Part shown: positions 33,214 through 43,718 of the stretch, in pieces
Layout of the letters: each line of letters opens with the position of its first letter
How positions within the stretch are numbered: position 1 is the stretch's first letter
DNA from: Adineta steineri
Lineage: Eukaryota; Rotifera; Eurotatoria; Adinetida; Adinetidae
Reading direction: 5' to 3'
DNA: 64,000 nt
NCBI GenBank assembly: GCA_905250115.1
Contig: CAJNOI010000119.1
Location: forward strand, 19,779-83,778
Notes under the pieces: generated by a model
Told to the model about the DNA's origin: nothing
Database searches by the model: none
Seen by the model: the letters and a program-made list of their open reading frames with translations, nothing else
Position numbers and translations under genes: made by a program

Positions 33214-34706
33214 AATAATTTAATTTTTGATAATAATAAAAAAAAGAATATTTATACATTCTTCTATCTAGCAAATATACGTAGGATACACTTATTATAA
33301 AGTATATCACGTGTGCGTTTTTTTGTATATATATTTCGCTCAAAGAGGATCAGCTTTATAAATTGATATATCAACATCGTTGAATTTAATTAGAATAAAA
33401 ATTAGTCTCTTTGATGGAATATTAACTTTCGATATTGATGTACATTGTAAGACTTCCTTATGTTATTATATATATATTAATCTTTGAATATTCCAACAAA
33501 GGTCATATGTATATTCTACCAGTGCTTTGTTTGGTAGTAATAAAAGTCAAACATCAACATTTTATTGTAAACTATAAGACGAAATAATTGTCAGATGTGA
33601 GTAGCAACTCCATTGACATGTTGATGCTTCGCTATTATTCATCAATACTGTATCAATTACTATCGTGGTTGTAAGTAACAATTCGGTAGCATTAAATCAG
33701 TTAGATCATGTATAATTGATATTTTGTCACAATAACAAATGATTGTCTTTAACATATCAGAAAAGTAAACAATTATGAAAATTAAAGTAAGATATAAACA
33801 TTTTAACATGTAAAATTGATCTCTTCATACGTATAATCATCAATCCATTGTATGTCTTTGTTCTGCATATATTCGTAACAGAAAAAACCAGAATTAAGTT
33901 ATATTTATAGCTCGACAATTTTTGTATATAAAGAAAATGTCTGTTGTAAACGTTATTTGTATTATTCAAAATACTCAATTTTTAATTTCTAAGACCAATG
34001 ATATTTTTGATTAAAATAAGCATCTTAATTATTTGCTGTTTTTATGTGATTTTCATCGTGCAGTCATTTTTTATTATTTTATTAGCATAGAATTTAATAT
34101 GTAACGCAGAACTTGCTGTATATAATAATTAAAATACTTCATCATATAGCGTAGAAAACAAAACTCTTTACCATATGATTCATTGGTATTATTATATAGA
34201 TGAATCATTTCATTTAATAAGGCTGACATATTTATTAAAAAGTTGTATTTAAAAGAGAAATATTAGTAATCTTATTTCTATAACGTTGTTATCGAATGAT
34301 TATTTATTTGTTTAATAACACAAGCAATCATGTCAACAAAGACATATGTCGTGTATATTAATATCATTCTTGTTTAAAACATCGATTCATATTTATCAAT
34401 AAAATAAATCGATGAGGTACCAATGATTCATTATATAAATTAACAGTACTTCACAAGTCAGTATACTGAATCACGTCACACACATTGATATGTATATTAG
34501 CTCAGATATAAATCATGAGTTATATATAATACTGGCATTTGCAAATATATGCAATAATAGAAGTTACGAACACCAATGACAATTCTCTATTATGAATAGA
34601 TAAAGAAGTCACGTACTATTTATTGTTGTTACACTTTAGTCATATTACTATAATTTTTTTTATTTGACAAAAGAAATATACATTTGAATTCTTCATATAT
34701 AAAATA
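33214..34706. other. intergenic, nothing recognised
   Basis: About 1.5 kb of AT-rich DNA without a domain-bearing ORF, RNA gene or clear repeat. Short minus-strand ORFs at 33131..33343 and 33757..33978 are low-complexity. Confidence 0.45.
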
Positions 34707-35996
34707 ATGAAAGATAGACTTGAAGAACTGCAAGGAAATGTGAGTTTTATTTTTAATTATCCTTTCAATATTGTTTATTTTTCATTTTAGGTTGAAAAGT
34801 ATGATAATGATGAAGATCTTAACATTGCGAAACATTTTGCTGTGATTGATATGGATGGTGAATCTATGAATGATGTTTTTTATAAAGTAAGGAAAAATTA
34901 TTTTAACAAAATTAGTTTATTTAATTAGGTTAATTTTCTTGGAAATGCTATTGATAAATTAGCTGAACTTATTAATATTATTCAATCTTTACAAAATGCT
35001 ATGTTAGCACCATTACCAGATATACGTAAACTATATATAGTTTTTTGAAATTATTTTCATTCGAATAATTTTTAGAAAGTAGAAATAAACTTGAAGAAAA
35101 AATTCTGGAAATTCGACAATTAGGAAATACTATACGAAAAAATTTAAACGGTAAAAAACAACTCGTATAAAGAAAAATTAGTTCTCTTGTTTAAGAAATG
35201 AAAAAAATGCAAGGAATGGATACTAATACTGATGAAAAGAATGCTCGTCAACGTATTATTGAAATTCATACAGATATTCTAACTGAACGATTTTGTGATG
35301 AAATGAATAAATATTATAAATCAGTTGTTACTTATCAAGAACAATGTCGAACAAGAATTGCACGTCAAATGCAAATTGGTTTAAAAAATTTCTTTTCTTA
35401 ATTCATTCATTCATTGTTTTTTCTATTCTATTAGCTGGATTTGAAAATACTGATGACGAAATAGATAAACTTCTCGAAAATGGACATTCATTTTTGTATC
35501 CAGAAGTATAAATTTAAGATAAAAGAAATATTTAAAAATTTTATTTTTCTATAAATTATAGATTAGAGTTCAATTAGAAAAAGAAAAACAAACATTATAT
35601 GATATGGAAGCACGTCATTTAGATATTATGAAATGTGAAGATAGTATTCGAGAATTACATGCTTTATTTATTGATTTAGCTGATTTAATTAATAGACAAG
35701 TATGATAGTTTTTTGGAAAATTTTCATATTTTGATTTATGAATATTAGGGAGCAGATATTTCATCTATTGCAGACCATGTTAAAAACGCTGATGAATATT
35801 TAGAAACTATTCCACATATTTTGCCGTCGAAAAAATCAAATCGACCTGCTAAAAAAGTGAGTAAAACTAAATATTTTAAGATATGTTGTATTATTATCTA
35901 TATGTTATTTAGATAAAAATATGTCTAATTATGACTTTGTTTTGTTTTATGATTATTTTAGTCTCGGTTTTATTAAGACTAATAAAAACAATATGA
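34707..35996 (+). CDS. syntaxin (Qa-SNARE, syntaxin-1-like)
   Basis: Spliced from at least eight exons, beginning 34707..34739, 34791..34886, 34929..35025, 35076..35150 and 35196 onward, with introns of about 40-60 nt. The protein starts [11 protein letters not shown], as syntaxin-1 does (MKDR). It then has the Habc region, the linker ([20 protein letters not shown]), and a SNARE helix from [18 protein letters not shown] to [17 protein letters not shown]. The zero-layer glutamine is in LINRQGADIS. A single C-terminal membrane anchor follows ([20 protein letters not shown]). Syntaxin pairs with SNAP-25-type and VAMP partners in vesicle fusion at the plasma membrane. The part between SNARE and anchor lacks the usual ARKK run but keeps basic residues. 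The last exon and 3' flank are duplicated downstream at 37491..38142. Confidence 0.86.
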
Positions 35997-36682
35997 TGTA
36001 GTTTTTATTTTTAATCAAGATTTTTTTTGTATAAAGCTTGTTATTTAATGTTTTCTAATAACGATAATCATTCATTATGTTTCAATCATTGATTATATAT
36101 TGGATTATAACATTGAACTAGATCCAGATCTACTACATATTGTCTTTCAATTATTTCTATTTGATAATTATACTATTCTGAATATTTTCTACCGCTCTAT
36201 TAATATATTATACTCTTTTGGGTTATTGACGTACATCTAGGACAAAAGTTAATATCTTATTTCAAGAACAAATGCATGGCGAATATTATGTCAAAGTTTT
36301 GACTGTTTCTTAGTACAAGAACATTGAATAATATAGAATATAAACGACATTTTAAAAACAGAAGAGTATTAAATTGACAAATTCAGTTTGGAATAATTAC
36401 ACTATGAATGATACGCGATAAGGTAGCTGTTTTGCGTATGAAGAAGAGTGTGATTAACTGTATATTGTAAAAGATTGATAGTACTGTTGATGTCAAAAGA
36501 TACGGCATCGAATACAGGTGGGTATACTAAGAACATTCTTTTAATCGTTGTCAAATACGAAGATCATCACATACATTATCTCATTGAAAAATAGTATGCT
36601 ATAATCCGTTTTGTGCATTCATATCAAAGACTTATTAACCATTAAATTCGAATTATATTCTCCAGAATACTATTTATGGAAT
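35891..36682. repeat. direct repeat copy A: syntaxin last exon plus 3' flank
   Basis: This segment is strongly similar to 37491..38142 over most of its length. Shared landmarks include the last syntaxin intron end and exon, TTTCTACCGCTCTATTAAT, TTATTTCAAGAACAAAT and CTCCAGAATACTATTTATGG. Copy A holds roughly 135 extra bases near 36475..36610 that copy B lacks. Confidence 0.8.
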
Positions 36683-36855
36683 ATTCTCCCTTTCTCTCTC
36701 TAGTATATAAACCCGTGTTGTATGTTAAATAGTTACATTTAGATGTAGTACTTAGTCGAATAAACATCGTGCTTTAAGGTACTATAACTATGTCTCTCCA
36801 TTTGTCATAACCATGGGTATGCACCTGTAGCTCATTTACATAAATGCCCAAATAA

Positions 36856-37279
36856 TGGTAGAGCTGCATATTCCATTTTCCGTTACACGCATCGTTATAA
36901 CAAAACCGGTTTCTTTTGAATCGGCGTTGGATGAAGATGAACAAGCTTCAAAAGGTATGTAATTGAGGAATAAAAAGGTGATTCAATTGATTTCTTTTTT
37001 GAAATCATTTTAGATGAATTGGTTGTGATTCACCCACCTTTTCTCGATATCACATATTATTGCCTCACAAAAGAAGGCAAATTGCACGTTGTCTGGGATG
37101 ATGATNNNNNNNNNNATTGCCTCACAAAAGAAGGCAAATTGCACGTTGTCTGGGATGATGATATCAAACAAATAGTTATTGCTCAGATGGATTATGATCT
37201 ACCATTTTCTGATGAAAAACATTTCACATGGAATATCTTAAAAGATAAAAGGGTGGGTGTGGGTGTCACATTAAGATGA
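36856..37279 (+). pseudogene. truncated two-exon ORF interrupted by assembly gap
   Basis: An exon starting at ATG 36856 (MVELHIPFSVTRIVITKP) splices to one starting near 37015 (DELVVIHPPFLDITYYCLTK). The reading frame then crosses the gap at 37106..37115, continues to FTWNILKDK, and finishes in VGVGV, which is encoded by the G arm of a telomere-like hairpin. I do not recognise a family. The abrupt change from ordinary protein sequence into hairpin-encoded residues suggests a gene cut off at this point. The ten Ns are flanked by identical 47-bp copies, so the gap probably duplicates sequence artificially. Confidence 0.45.
37059..37162. repeat. 47-bp direct duplicate flanking a 10-N gap (probable assembly artefact)
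   Basis: 37059..37105 and 37116..37162 are identical, both starting ATTGCCTCACAAAAGAAGGC and ending GGGATGATGAT, and only the ten Ns separate them. This is what results when two overlapping contig ends are scaffolded without being merged. Confidence 0.85.
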
Positions 37280-37302
37280 ATGTCATACCTACACTCACAC
37301 CT
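37251..37302. repeat. telomere-like G/C inverted repeat (hairpin 4)
   Basis: The G arm GGGTGGGTGTGGGTGTCACA at 37251..37270 faces the C arm CATACCTACACTCACACCT at 37283..37301. The stop codon of the truncated ORF lies inside the loop side of the G arm (37277..37279). Confidence 0.72.
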
Positions 37303-37490
37303 ATTTTTTTGTCTTTAAATAATTATCTTTCTTTATGTATTATAAGACAACGTCTGATGATGATGCTTCAAGAATAAGCATCGAAATAGTACGAAAAAAA
37401 AGCAAATAAAAGAATTTCTTAACATCATTACATATAGTTGCCAATAAACAATAATTTTCAATTATAAATGAATATGATTTTCATAATTAT

Positions 37491-38142
37491 CTATTATCTA
37501 TATGTTATTTAGATAAAAATATGTCTAATTATGACTTAGTTTTGTTTTATGATTATTTTGGTCTCGATTTTATTAAGATTAATACGAAAAATATAATGTA
37601 TTTTTTATTTTTTATTTTTAATCAAGTTTCTTTTTTTTTTGTATAAAACTTGTTATTTAATGTTTTCTAATAACGATAATCATTCATTATGTTTCAATCA
37701 TTGAACTAGACCCAAATATACTAAATCATGTCTTTCGGTTATTTCTATTTGATAATTATAATATTCTGAATATTTTCTACCGCTCTATTAATGTATTATA
37801 CTCGTTTGGGTTGTTGACGTACATCTAGGACAAAAGTTAATATCTTATTTCAAGAACAAATACATAGTGAATAATATGTCAAAATATTGACTATTTCTTA
37901 ATACAAGAACATTGAATAATATAGACTATAAATGAAATGACATTTCAAAAACAGAAGAGTGTTAAATTGACAAATTCGATTTGGAATAATTACACTAAAA
38001 ATGATACGGAATAAGGTAGCTGTTTTGCGTATGAAGAAGAGTGCGATTAACTGTATATTGTAAATCAGTTTTCTGCATTAATATCAAAGATTTATTAACC
38101 ATTAAATTCGATTCATACCCTCCAGAATACTATTTATGGAAT
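37491..38142. repeat. direct repeat copy B: decayed syntaxin last exon plus 3' flank
   Basis: Copy of 35891..36682 in the same orientation, 1.6 kb downstream. It preserves the splice acceptor TTATTTAG and the start of the membrane-anchor exon. It has a T-to-A change making TAG at 37537..37539, so it could not encode the anchor. Several short indels separate the copies. Confidence 0.8.
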
Positions 38143-39041
38143 AAACTGACTGAAATTATGAATTGTATATAAAATTAATAATAAATAAAAAATGATATTA
38201 TCTTTAATACTTAACCAAAGTTTTATCCTCAAATTGAAAACATAAATATAGATTTACTGCGATAAATTTTTTGTATTTGAAACTAGTAAGAGGTATTGAT
38301 AGAGGTTATCTACTGAAATAACTACTACAATAGATTTATATAAGATATCCTTAGTTTTTGATTAGTACTTTGGACTTAAATTAGACGCTTAGTGCGCCAT
38401 TTGTCAAAAAAATAAAAGTTCGGAAAAGAGGCAAAATTTTTAATTAAAATCTGGTATGACATACTGCTAATGATATTGAAATTAACTGTAAGTCAAACAG
38501 TCCCAGTCAATAATGAATTGTCTTGTCAGATGACTTATATCTTCTTATTTTGCGATTTAAAATGAACGACTATTCTAGAAATTTCAATGTTCTTTTCATT
38601 CAAATATTAATAATCTCCTGTGATTAATTGAATAAAAATACTATAGTAAATGTAGATACATGAGAGTAAGCATCATGTTTACTGGTTTCACGTATAATCT
38701 TAGATACGATATGTTTTCTCTTGTTAATTCTATAAAATGCGAACGAGTATTAGCATAGAAAATTATAAAAAAAAGAAAGAATTTCATGGAAGTTCAAACG
38801 CCTGCAACAGAATATTTTGACCTTGTATTCTTAGTACATATTTTTAAAATAGAAAGAATTATTGTGCTGTTTTTGACGTTTTTGAATAAAATTATATGTC
38901 GACATACTTTTGTTCATGAAAGAAAATATAATTTCATTCATTTTTTTTTACTTTTTGATATATTCATTTATTAAAAGTCAATGTATTTGTAGAAAATTTA
39001 ACAAAGACACATTCCAATTGATCTTATTTTAATCTGTTATA
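38143..39041. other. intergenic, nothing recognised
   Basis: AT-rich, probably including the promoter of the GPCR gene. A 62-aa ORF at 38786..38974 has no domain support. Confidence 0.4.
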
Positions 39042-40197
39042 ATGTCAGTTTTATCTCTTTCATCAAACAGTCCCCTTCCATATGTTCAGCAACAACTTAT
39101 TCGATATGGGGATTCAATATTTCTTATATTTGGTGTATCTGGTTGTTGTCTTAACATTTTACTCTTATCCCGACGACAATTTCAGACATCATCATGTTGT
39201 ACTTGTAAGTTTTATTATTAAATCTCTTATATAAATCTCTTTTTTTTTCGATATAGATTTTCAAGCATTGTCTGTCATAGCACTTATTCATATAACTATT
39301 GCTCTTGGATTATATTTGTATACACTCGATAATATTGATCCACTGGGAATATCAATTATTTGTAAATTACGTTTTTATATCGTTCAATCTACGGCTATGA
39401 TGTACCGTTGGTGTTTAACTATAGCATGCTTTGATCGATATGCACTTTCATCCGCTGATGTACGCTTACGAAAATTTGCAAATGTGAAAATTGCACGCCG
39501 TGTTGTGGTAGCCATCATACTTATCTGGCTTGTGTTAACTTTACATATTCCCATTTTTTACAATACTATCAATCATATATGTATTATCTATAACAATATT
39601 TTTGCATCATTATATCATAGTGCTTTTTTAACTTTGACGGGCTGTATTATTCCAATTTCATGTATGGCTATATGTACATTATTAATTCATCGTAATTTAA
39701 CACTTAAACGGCAACGTCGTCAACAGAACGCTCCTAAAGCAAAAGAAAATGAAAAGTTACAAAGCAGACGAGATCAACAAGTTTTAATTATGTTACTGGT
39801 TCAGATGATTTTCTACAGTATTACAGTAATACCTCTGATGACTATGTATTTTTATAATGCAATAACAATATATTTAAGTAAAACATTGGCTCGTATTATC
39901 ATCGAAAGATTTGCACTTTTTATTACAGAAATGATTAATTTTCTATTTCCTGTTTGTTCATTTTATTTATATACAATGGCATCACATATGTTTCGTGTCG
40001 AATTAAAAGCAATGTTATATTCTTTCTTGAAACTTCAATGGTTAAAGAAAAATATTTCTATTAGACCCATAGACTATGAAATGAAAGTCAAACCAAAACC
40101 AACTGCACATGCAATTGAATTCAATTCAAATAAACTAGAACGTATAACTGAAGTTAGTCAAGAACGAAAAAATTTATCTCCAGATATAATACAATGA
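39042..40197 (+). CDS. rhodopsin-like G-protein-coupled receptor
   Basis: Two exons (39042..39204 and 39257..40197, intron 52 nt) give about 367 aa with seven hydrophobic segments. TM1 is around YGDSIFLIFGVSGCCLNILLL, and TM2-TM3 follow with a Cys at the start of TM3 (IICKLRFYIVQSTAMMYRW). The DRY box is in TIACFDRYALSS. A long basic third intracellular loop (LTLKRQRRQQNAPKAKENEK) precedes TM6. The NPxxY motif is replaced by FLFPVCSFYLY. It belongs with the large invertebrate peptide-receptor-like class A families; the ligand is unknown. Confidence 0.85.
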
Positions 40198-40944
40198 AAT
40201 ACTAACTTAAGTCATACCGAATTTTTTATTATTGTAGTTTATGTGTTGTAAAACAATACACTTAATTTACACTTCGAATATTTTATGGATTATTAACAAC
40301 AAATTGTATATACTTATTATTTGTTGTGTCAAATATTTCAATAAAAAATCAAATAGTTTCTATTCAGAATCATTTACTATTGTATTGATAGAAAAAGATG
40401 TCAATAAGAATTTTTGTAGACAGATCAGCATGTTGTATTTATAAATTCTGATTGACATGCATTATTATATTTGTCTAGTAAAGAAATGTGGATGAAGCTG
40501 TTTCATCAATTAATTCAGTACAAAAAAAATGCGAATGACAAATTATTTTCAATAAATCTATCGAATCATATTTCTATCTTATCTTTTCTTTCTTTATTAA
40601 TAGTTCTTTTAACATGGTAACTAAATCCTATATGGCATGACATAGTGAGAAAACGAGAAAAAATAATAATAGCATATAGATTAATATGAAGGACAAATAT
40701 AGATAGAAAAACAAAATTTTTATATAAAACAAAAAGTCTTTTGCAGAAAGAAACTACACTCGTACTAATGATGAATAAAACATGTCTATTAATTATAAAT
40801 ATTATTTCTCTTGATGATTCACAATAATTTATCTGAACAAACGTTAAAGAATATATTATTGTTAATGATGTATTCCTCATCTTTCTTATGCAGTTGAAAT
40901 ACTAGAACTTTTGATCATATTACCATTCATTTTTACTCAAGAAA
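40198..40944. other. intergenic, nothing recognised
   Basis: AT-rich; short ORFs on both strands lack domains. It contains the promoter of the following membrane-protein gene. Confidence 0.4.
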
Positions 40945-41781
40945 ATGTTAAGTATATTTCTCCTACTTCTTATTTCTATACAAAATCTTCATGGTCTTAT
41001 TTGTTATACCAATAATACATTTTATTTTTCTCAAAATGATTTCAATTGGAATAATTTTTCAATTAATAATAAAATACAACAATTAGTTAATTCAACATCT
41101 TGCCATGTACGAATAACCATAGATAATAATAATAATATAATTATCAAATTTGATTCATCTCTTAATAATAATTATAATACTACACATATTGAATTTGGTT
41201 CAACAATAAACTTTTTCAATAAAAATATTCAATCGATTGCAAGTTATCTTGATTATACATGTTTATCAGGGAATTTATGTGATAAAATATTTATTGAAAA
41301 ATGGATTAAAAAATTACTTATTATTAGTAAAAATTCTTTATATAATAATTTTATTTCATTATGGAAAAATTCAAGTAATACAAAAGATATATGTCATTCA
41401 GAAAAAGTAATAAATACATGTGAAAGTTATTTATGTTTTATGATTTATGATGAATTAAAATATCTTAGTTATGAAAAATCTCAATGTGATCCGAAATTAT
41501 CTACAAATCCAATTTATATATATATTAAAACATACTCAGGAAATCGAATACATAATTATCAATGTATGAAAAATATTTGTACAAAAGAAGTTGTGTATAA
41601 ATTAAAATATAATTCAACAGAAGAATTAATTGATTATAAAATACAAGATTATATAAATAAATTAAATGTAGAACGACTTTTACTTATTGTTGGAATATTA
41701 ATAATTATTGGTAGTATTGCTTATTCTATTCAATGTCGAAAATATAGACAAGGATATCGTTTAACAAAAAATATAGTTTAA
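40945..41781 (+). CDS. putative type I membrane glycoprotein, family not recognised
   Basis: A single-exon gene of 278 aa. It has a signal peptide (MLSIFLLLLISIQNLHG), an Asn-rich ectodomain with many N-x-S/T sites (NNTF, NNFS, NSTS, NTTH, NSSN, NSTE) and around ten cysteines that could pair. A membrane segment lies near the end (LLLIVGILIIIGSIAYSI), with a short basic tail (QCRKYRQGYRLTKNIV). No known domain is visible. It may be a lineage-specific surface protein; I cannot assign a function. Confidence 0.7.
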   Translation: MLSIFLLLLISIQNLHGLICYTNNTFYFSQNDFNWNNFSINNKIQQLVNSTSCHVRITIDNNNNIIIKFDSSLNNNYNTTHIEFGSTINFFNKNIQSIASYLDYTCLSGNLCDKIFIEKWIKKLLIISKNSLYNNFISLWKNSSNTKDICHSEKVINTCESYLCFMIYDELKYLSYEKSQCDPKLSTNPIYIYIKTYSGNRIHNYQCMKNICTKEVVYKLKYNSTEELIDYKIQDYINKLNVERLLLIVGILIIIGSIAYSIQCRKYRQGYRLTKNIV

Positions 41782-41926
41782 ATCAATCAGGGTTTATTTT
41801 TAATGTTTGTGTAATTTTTAGTTTTTTTTAATTGAAAATATATATATTTAGTAGTAAAAGAAAATCGATATTTTTTTTTCTTTTTCTGTAAAAAAAAGGG
41901 ACGAAAGAACCCGGCTGCTTGACTTC

Positions 41927-41980
41927 AATAATAACCACGGCCGGCCCTTACGGGCGATAAGCCCATAGGACGTTATTATT
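41927..41980. repeat. GC-rich nested stem-loop
   Basis: The outer arms AATAATAAC (41927..41935) and GTTATTATT (41972..41980) enclose a strikingly GC-rich core that holds its own GGGC...GCCC hairpin around 41952..41964 and the palindromic CGGCCGGCC. In a window this AT-rich it stands out. It lies about 145 bp after the stop codon of the membrane glycoprotein. Confidence 0.55.
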
Positions 41981-43040
41981 ATTATTTGTAAATAAAAGAT
42001 AGAAAGTAATTTGGAGTTGATGTATCCCTCAATGCCAATAATTTAAGATAAACATGGATTTCCTCAATTTGTCAGTTATAGACATATATAGAAGAAAAGG
42101 ATAAATAAGCATGTTATTTGACTCATATTGTCATTGAACTTCCGATGAGATGTTTTCTATTCTTCTTTTATAGTTCATTTTAATTATCGTTATACAGGAA
42201 ATATAACATCCCTTTTTTTGAATACACACAACAACTAATTTCATCAATCAATGATTGAATTCAATATTGAAAAGATTTTTGAATATATGGTTCATTAAAC
42301 AATAATATAATTCAACCATGTACTAACTTCATCGATGAACATGACGCTATATTTACTGTTTCAATGTCTCATGAGAATATTAAAAATAAAGGTCGAAATT
42401 AATGAAATTACTCTATGTTCATATTATAATTACAGATACAATTTACACTCTTATAAGAAAAATAATCTATCTTAATTTTTGTCTGAAACATTTCAAATAG
42501 ATTAATACTATTTTATGTACACTTAAAAAATGTTATTACATCGTCTATATAAATAGAAATAATAATCATACTAGAGTTGTAAATATCTTACTTAGATTTA
42601 TGGTTGATGATTCGAAATAATCAAAGACATGAATATATATTTTATAGTTTCTAATTGATAATGAAAATATCGATGAAAACTATTTTTCAGACAATCGAGT
42701 GAAGTATTGAAATTTTAATTTTAATATACAGAATTGGTTTTCGTAATTTCTTCAATTTATTCAAATATTTTTTCAATGAGAAGATAAAAGATTATTTATT
42801 ATAAGCGAATGTATTGATTAAATATGATATATAAGAGAAAAAAATACTGAAAAGAAATTAAAAGAAAAAGAATATATAAAGAGAAGAATTACAACAACAA
42901 CAAAAAAAGGAAAAAATATGGAAAGCCGATTGACACAAAAACTATTCATTGATTAATTAATTATATTCGTTTTTATAAATGAAGAATAAGTTTTATAGTA
43001 ATTGAAGATATATCTAACATTGATGATTAATTATACTCAC
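41981..43040. other. intergenic, nothing recognised
   Basis: About 1 kb of AT-rich DNA without recognisable domain, repeat or RNA gene. Confidence 0.4.
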
Positions 43041-43718
43041 AGTTTGAGAGCTTAAGACAACAAGTTCTCCTTTACCATCATTGTGCATATCTTGGGTAAT
43101 CAATGTCTAAAATAATATTTTGTTCAATAAATGTTCCATTTTCTGTATTTAAAAAAATACTAATTTTATTGTCTATAAGATGTGAGAGAATAATATCCAC
43201 TTTATTGTCATTGTCGTGGTTGTTATATTTTTGTTGTTGTTGTTGATGTTATAGTTGTTATTTTTGTTGTTGTTGCGGTTGTTGCTGTTGTTGCTGTTGT
43301 TGTCATTGTTGTAGTTGTTGTTGTTGTTGTTGTTGTTGTTGTTATTACTGTTACTGTTACTGTTGCTGTTGCTCTTGTTGTCATTGTTGTGGTTGTTATT
43401 TTTGTTGTTGTTGTGGTTGCTGTGGCTATTGGTCTTGTTGTTGTGGCTATTGGTCTTGTTGTTGTGACTATTGGTCTTGTTGTTGTAGTTACTGGTCTTG
43501 TTGTAGTTATTATTTTTGTTGTTGTTGTTGCTGCTGCTGTTGTTGTTGTTTCTGTTGTTGTCATTATCGTTGTTGTTGATGTTGATAATGTTTTTACTTT
43601 ATTTTCAGTTCTCTTTGTGCTGATAATTGTGGGAATACTAATAATCAGTATGATCAAAATAATAACCAAAATAGACAACGTAATCCATATCCGCTTTTTT
43701 GCTCGAATTTGTTTCCAT
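43041..43718 (-). pseudogene. broken mucin-like / FG-GAP membrane protein gene with trinucleotide repeats
   Basis: On the minus strand the frame begins after a splice acceptor at about 43719 with basic residues and a signal-anchor helix (RAKKRIWITLSILVIILIIL). It continues as an almost pure Thr-rich stretch (TTTRPVTTTTRPIVTTTRPI and similar) encoded by (ACA/ACT)n repeats, and stops at 43223. Beyond the stop, other frames contain two FG-GAP/VCBS-like pieces, NDNKVDIILSHLIDNKISIF (43191 region) and QDMHNDGKGELVVLS, before a GT splice donor at 43039..43040. A signal anchor, Thr stalk and FG-GAP propeller form a plausible original design. At least two frame breaks in the repeat-to-propeller part suggest decay, replication slippage or repeat-related assembly error. 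Confidence 0.55.

Noticed and set aside
40566-40880. 104-aa minus-strand ORF
   Set aside because: Low-complexity hydrophobic translation of AT-rich intergenic DNA.
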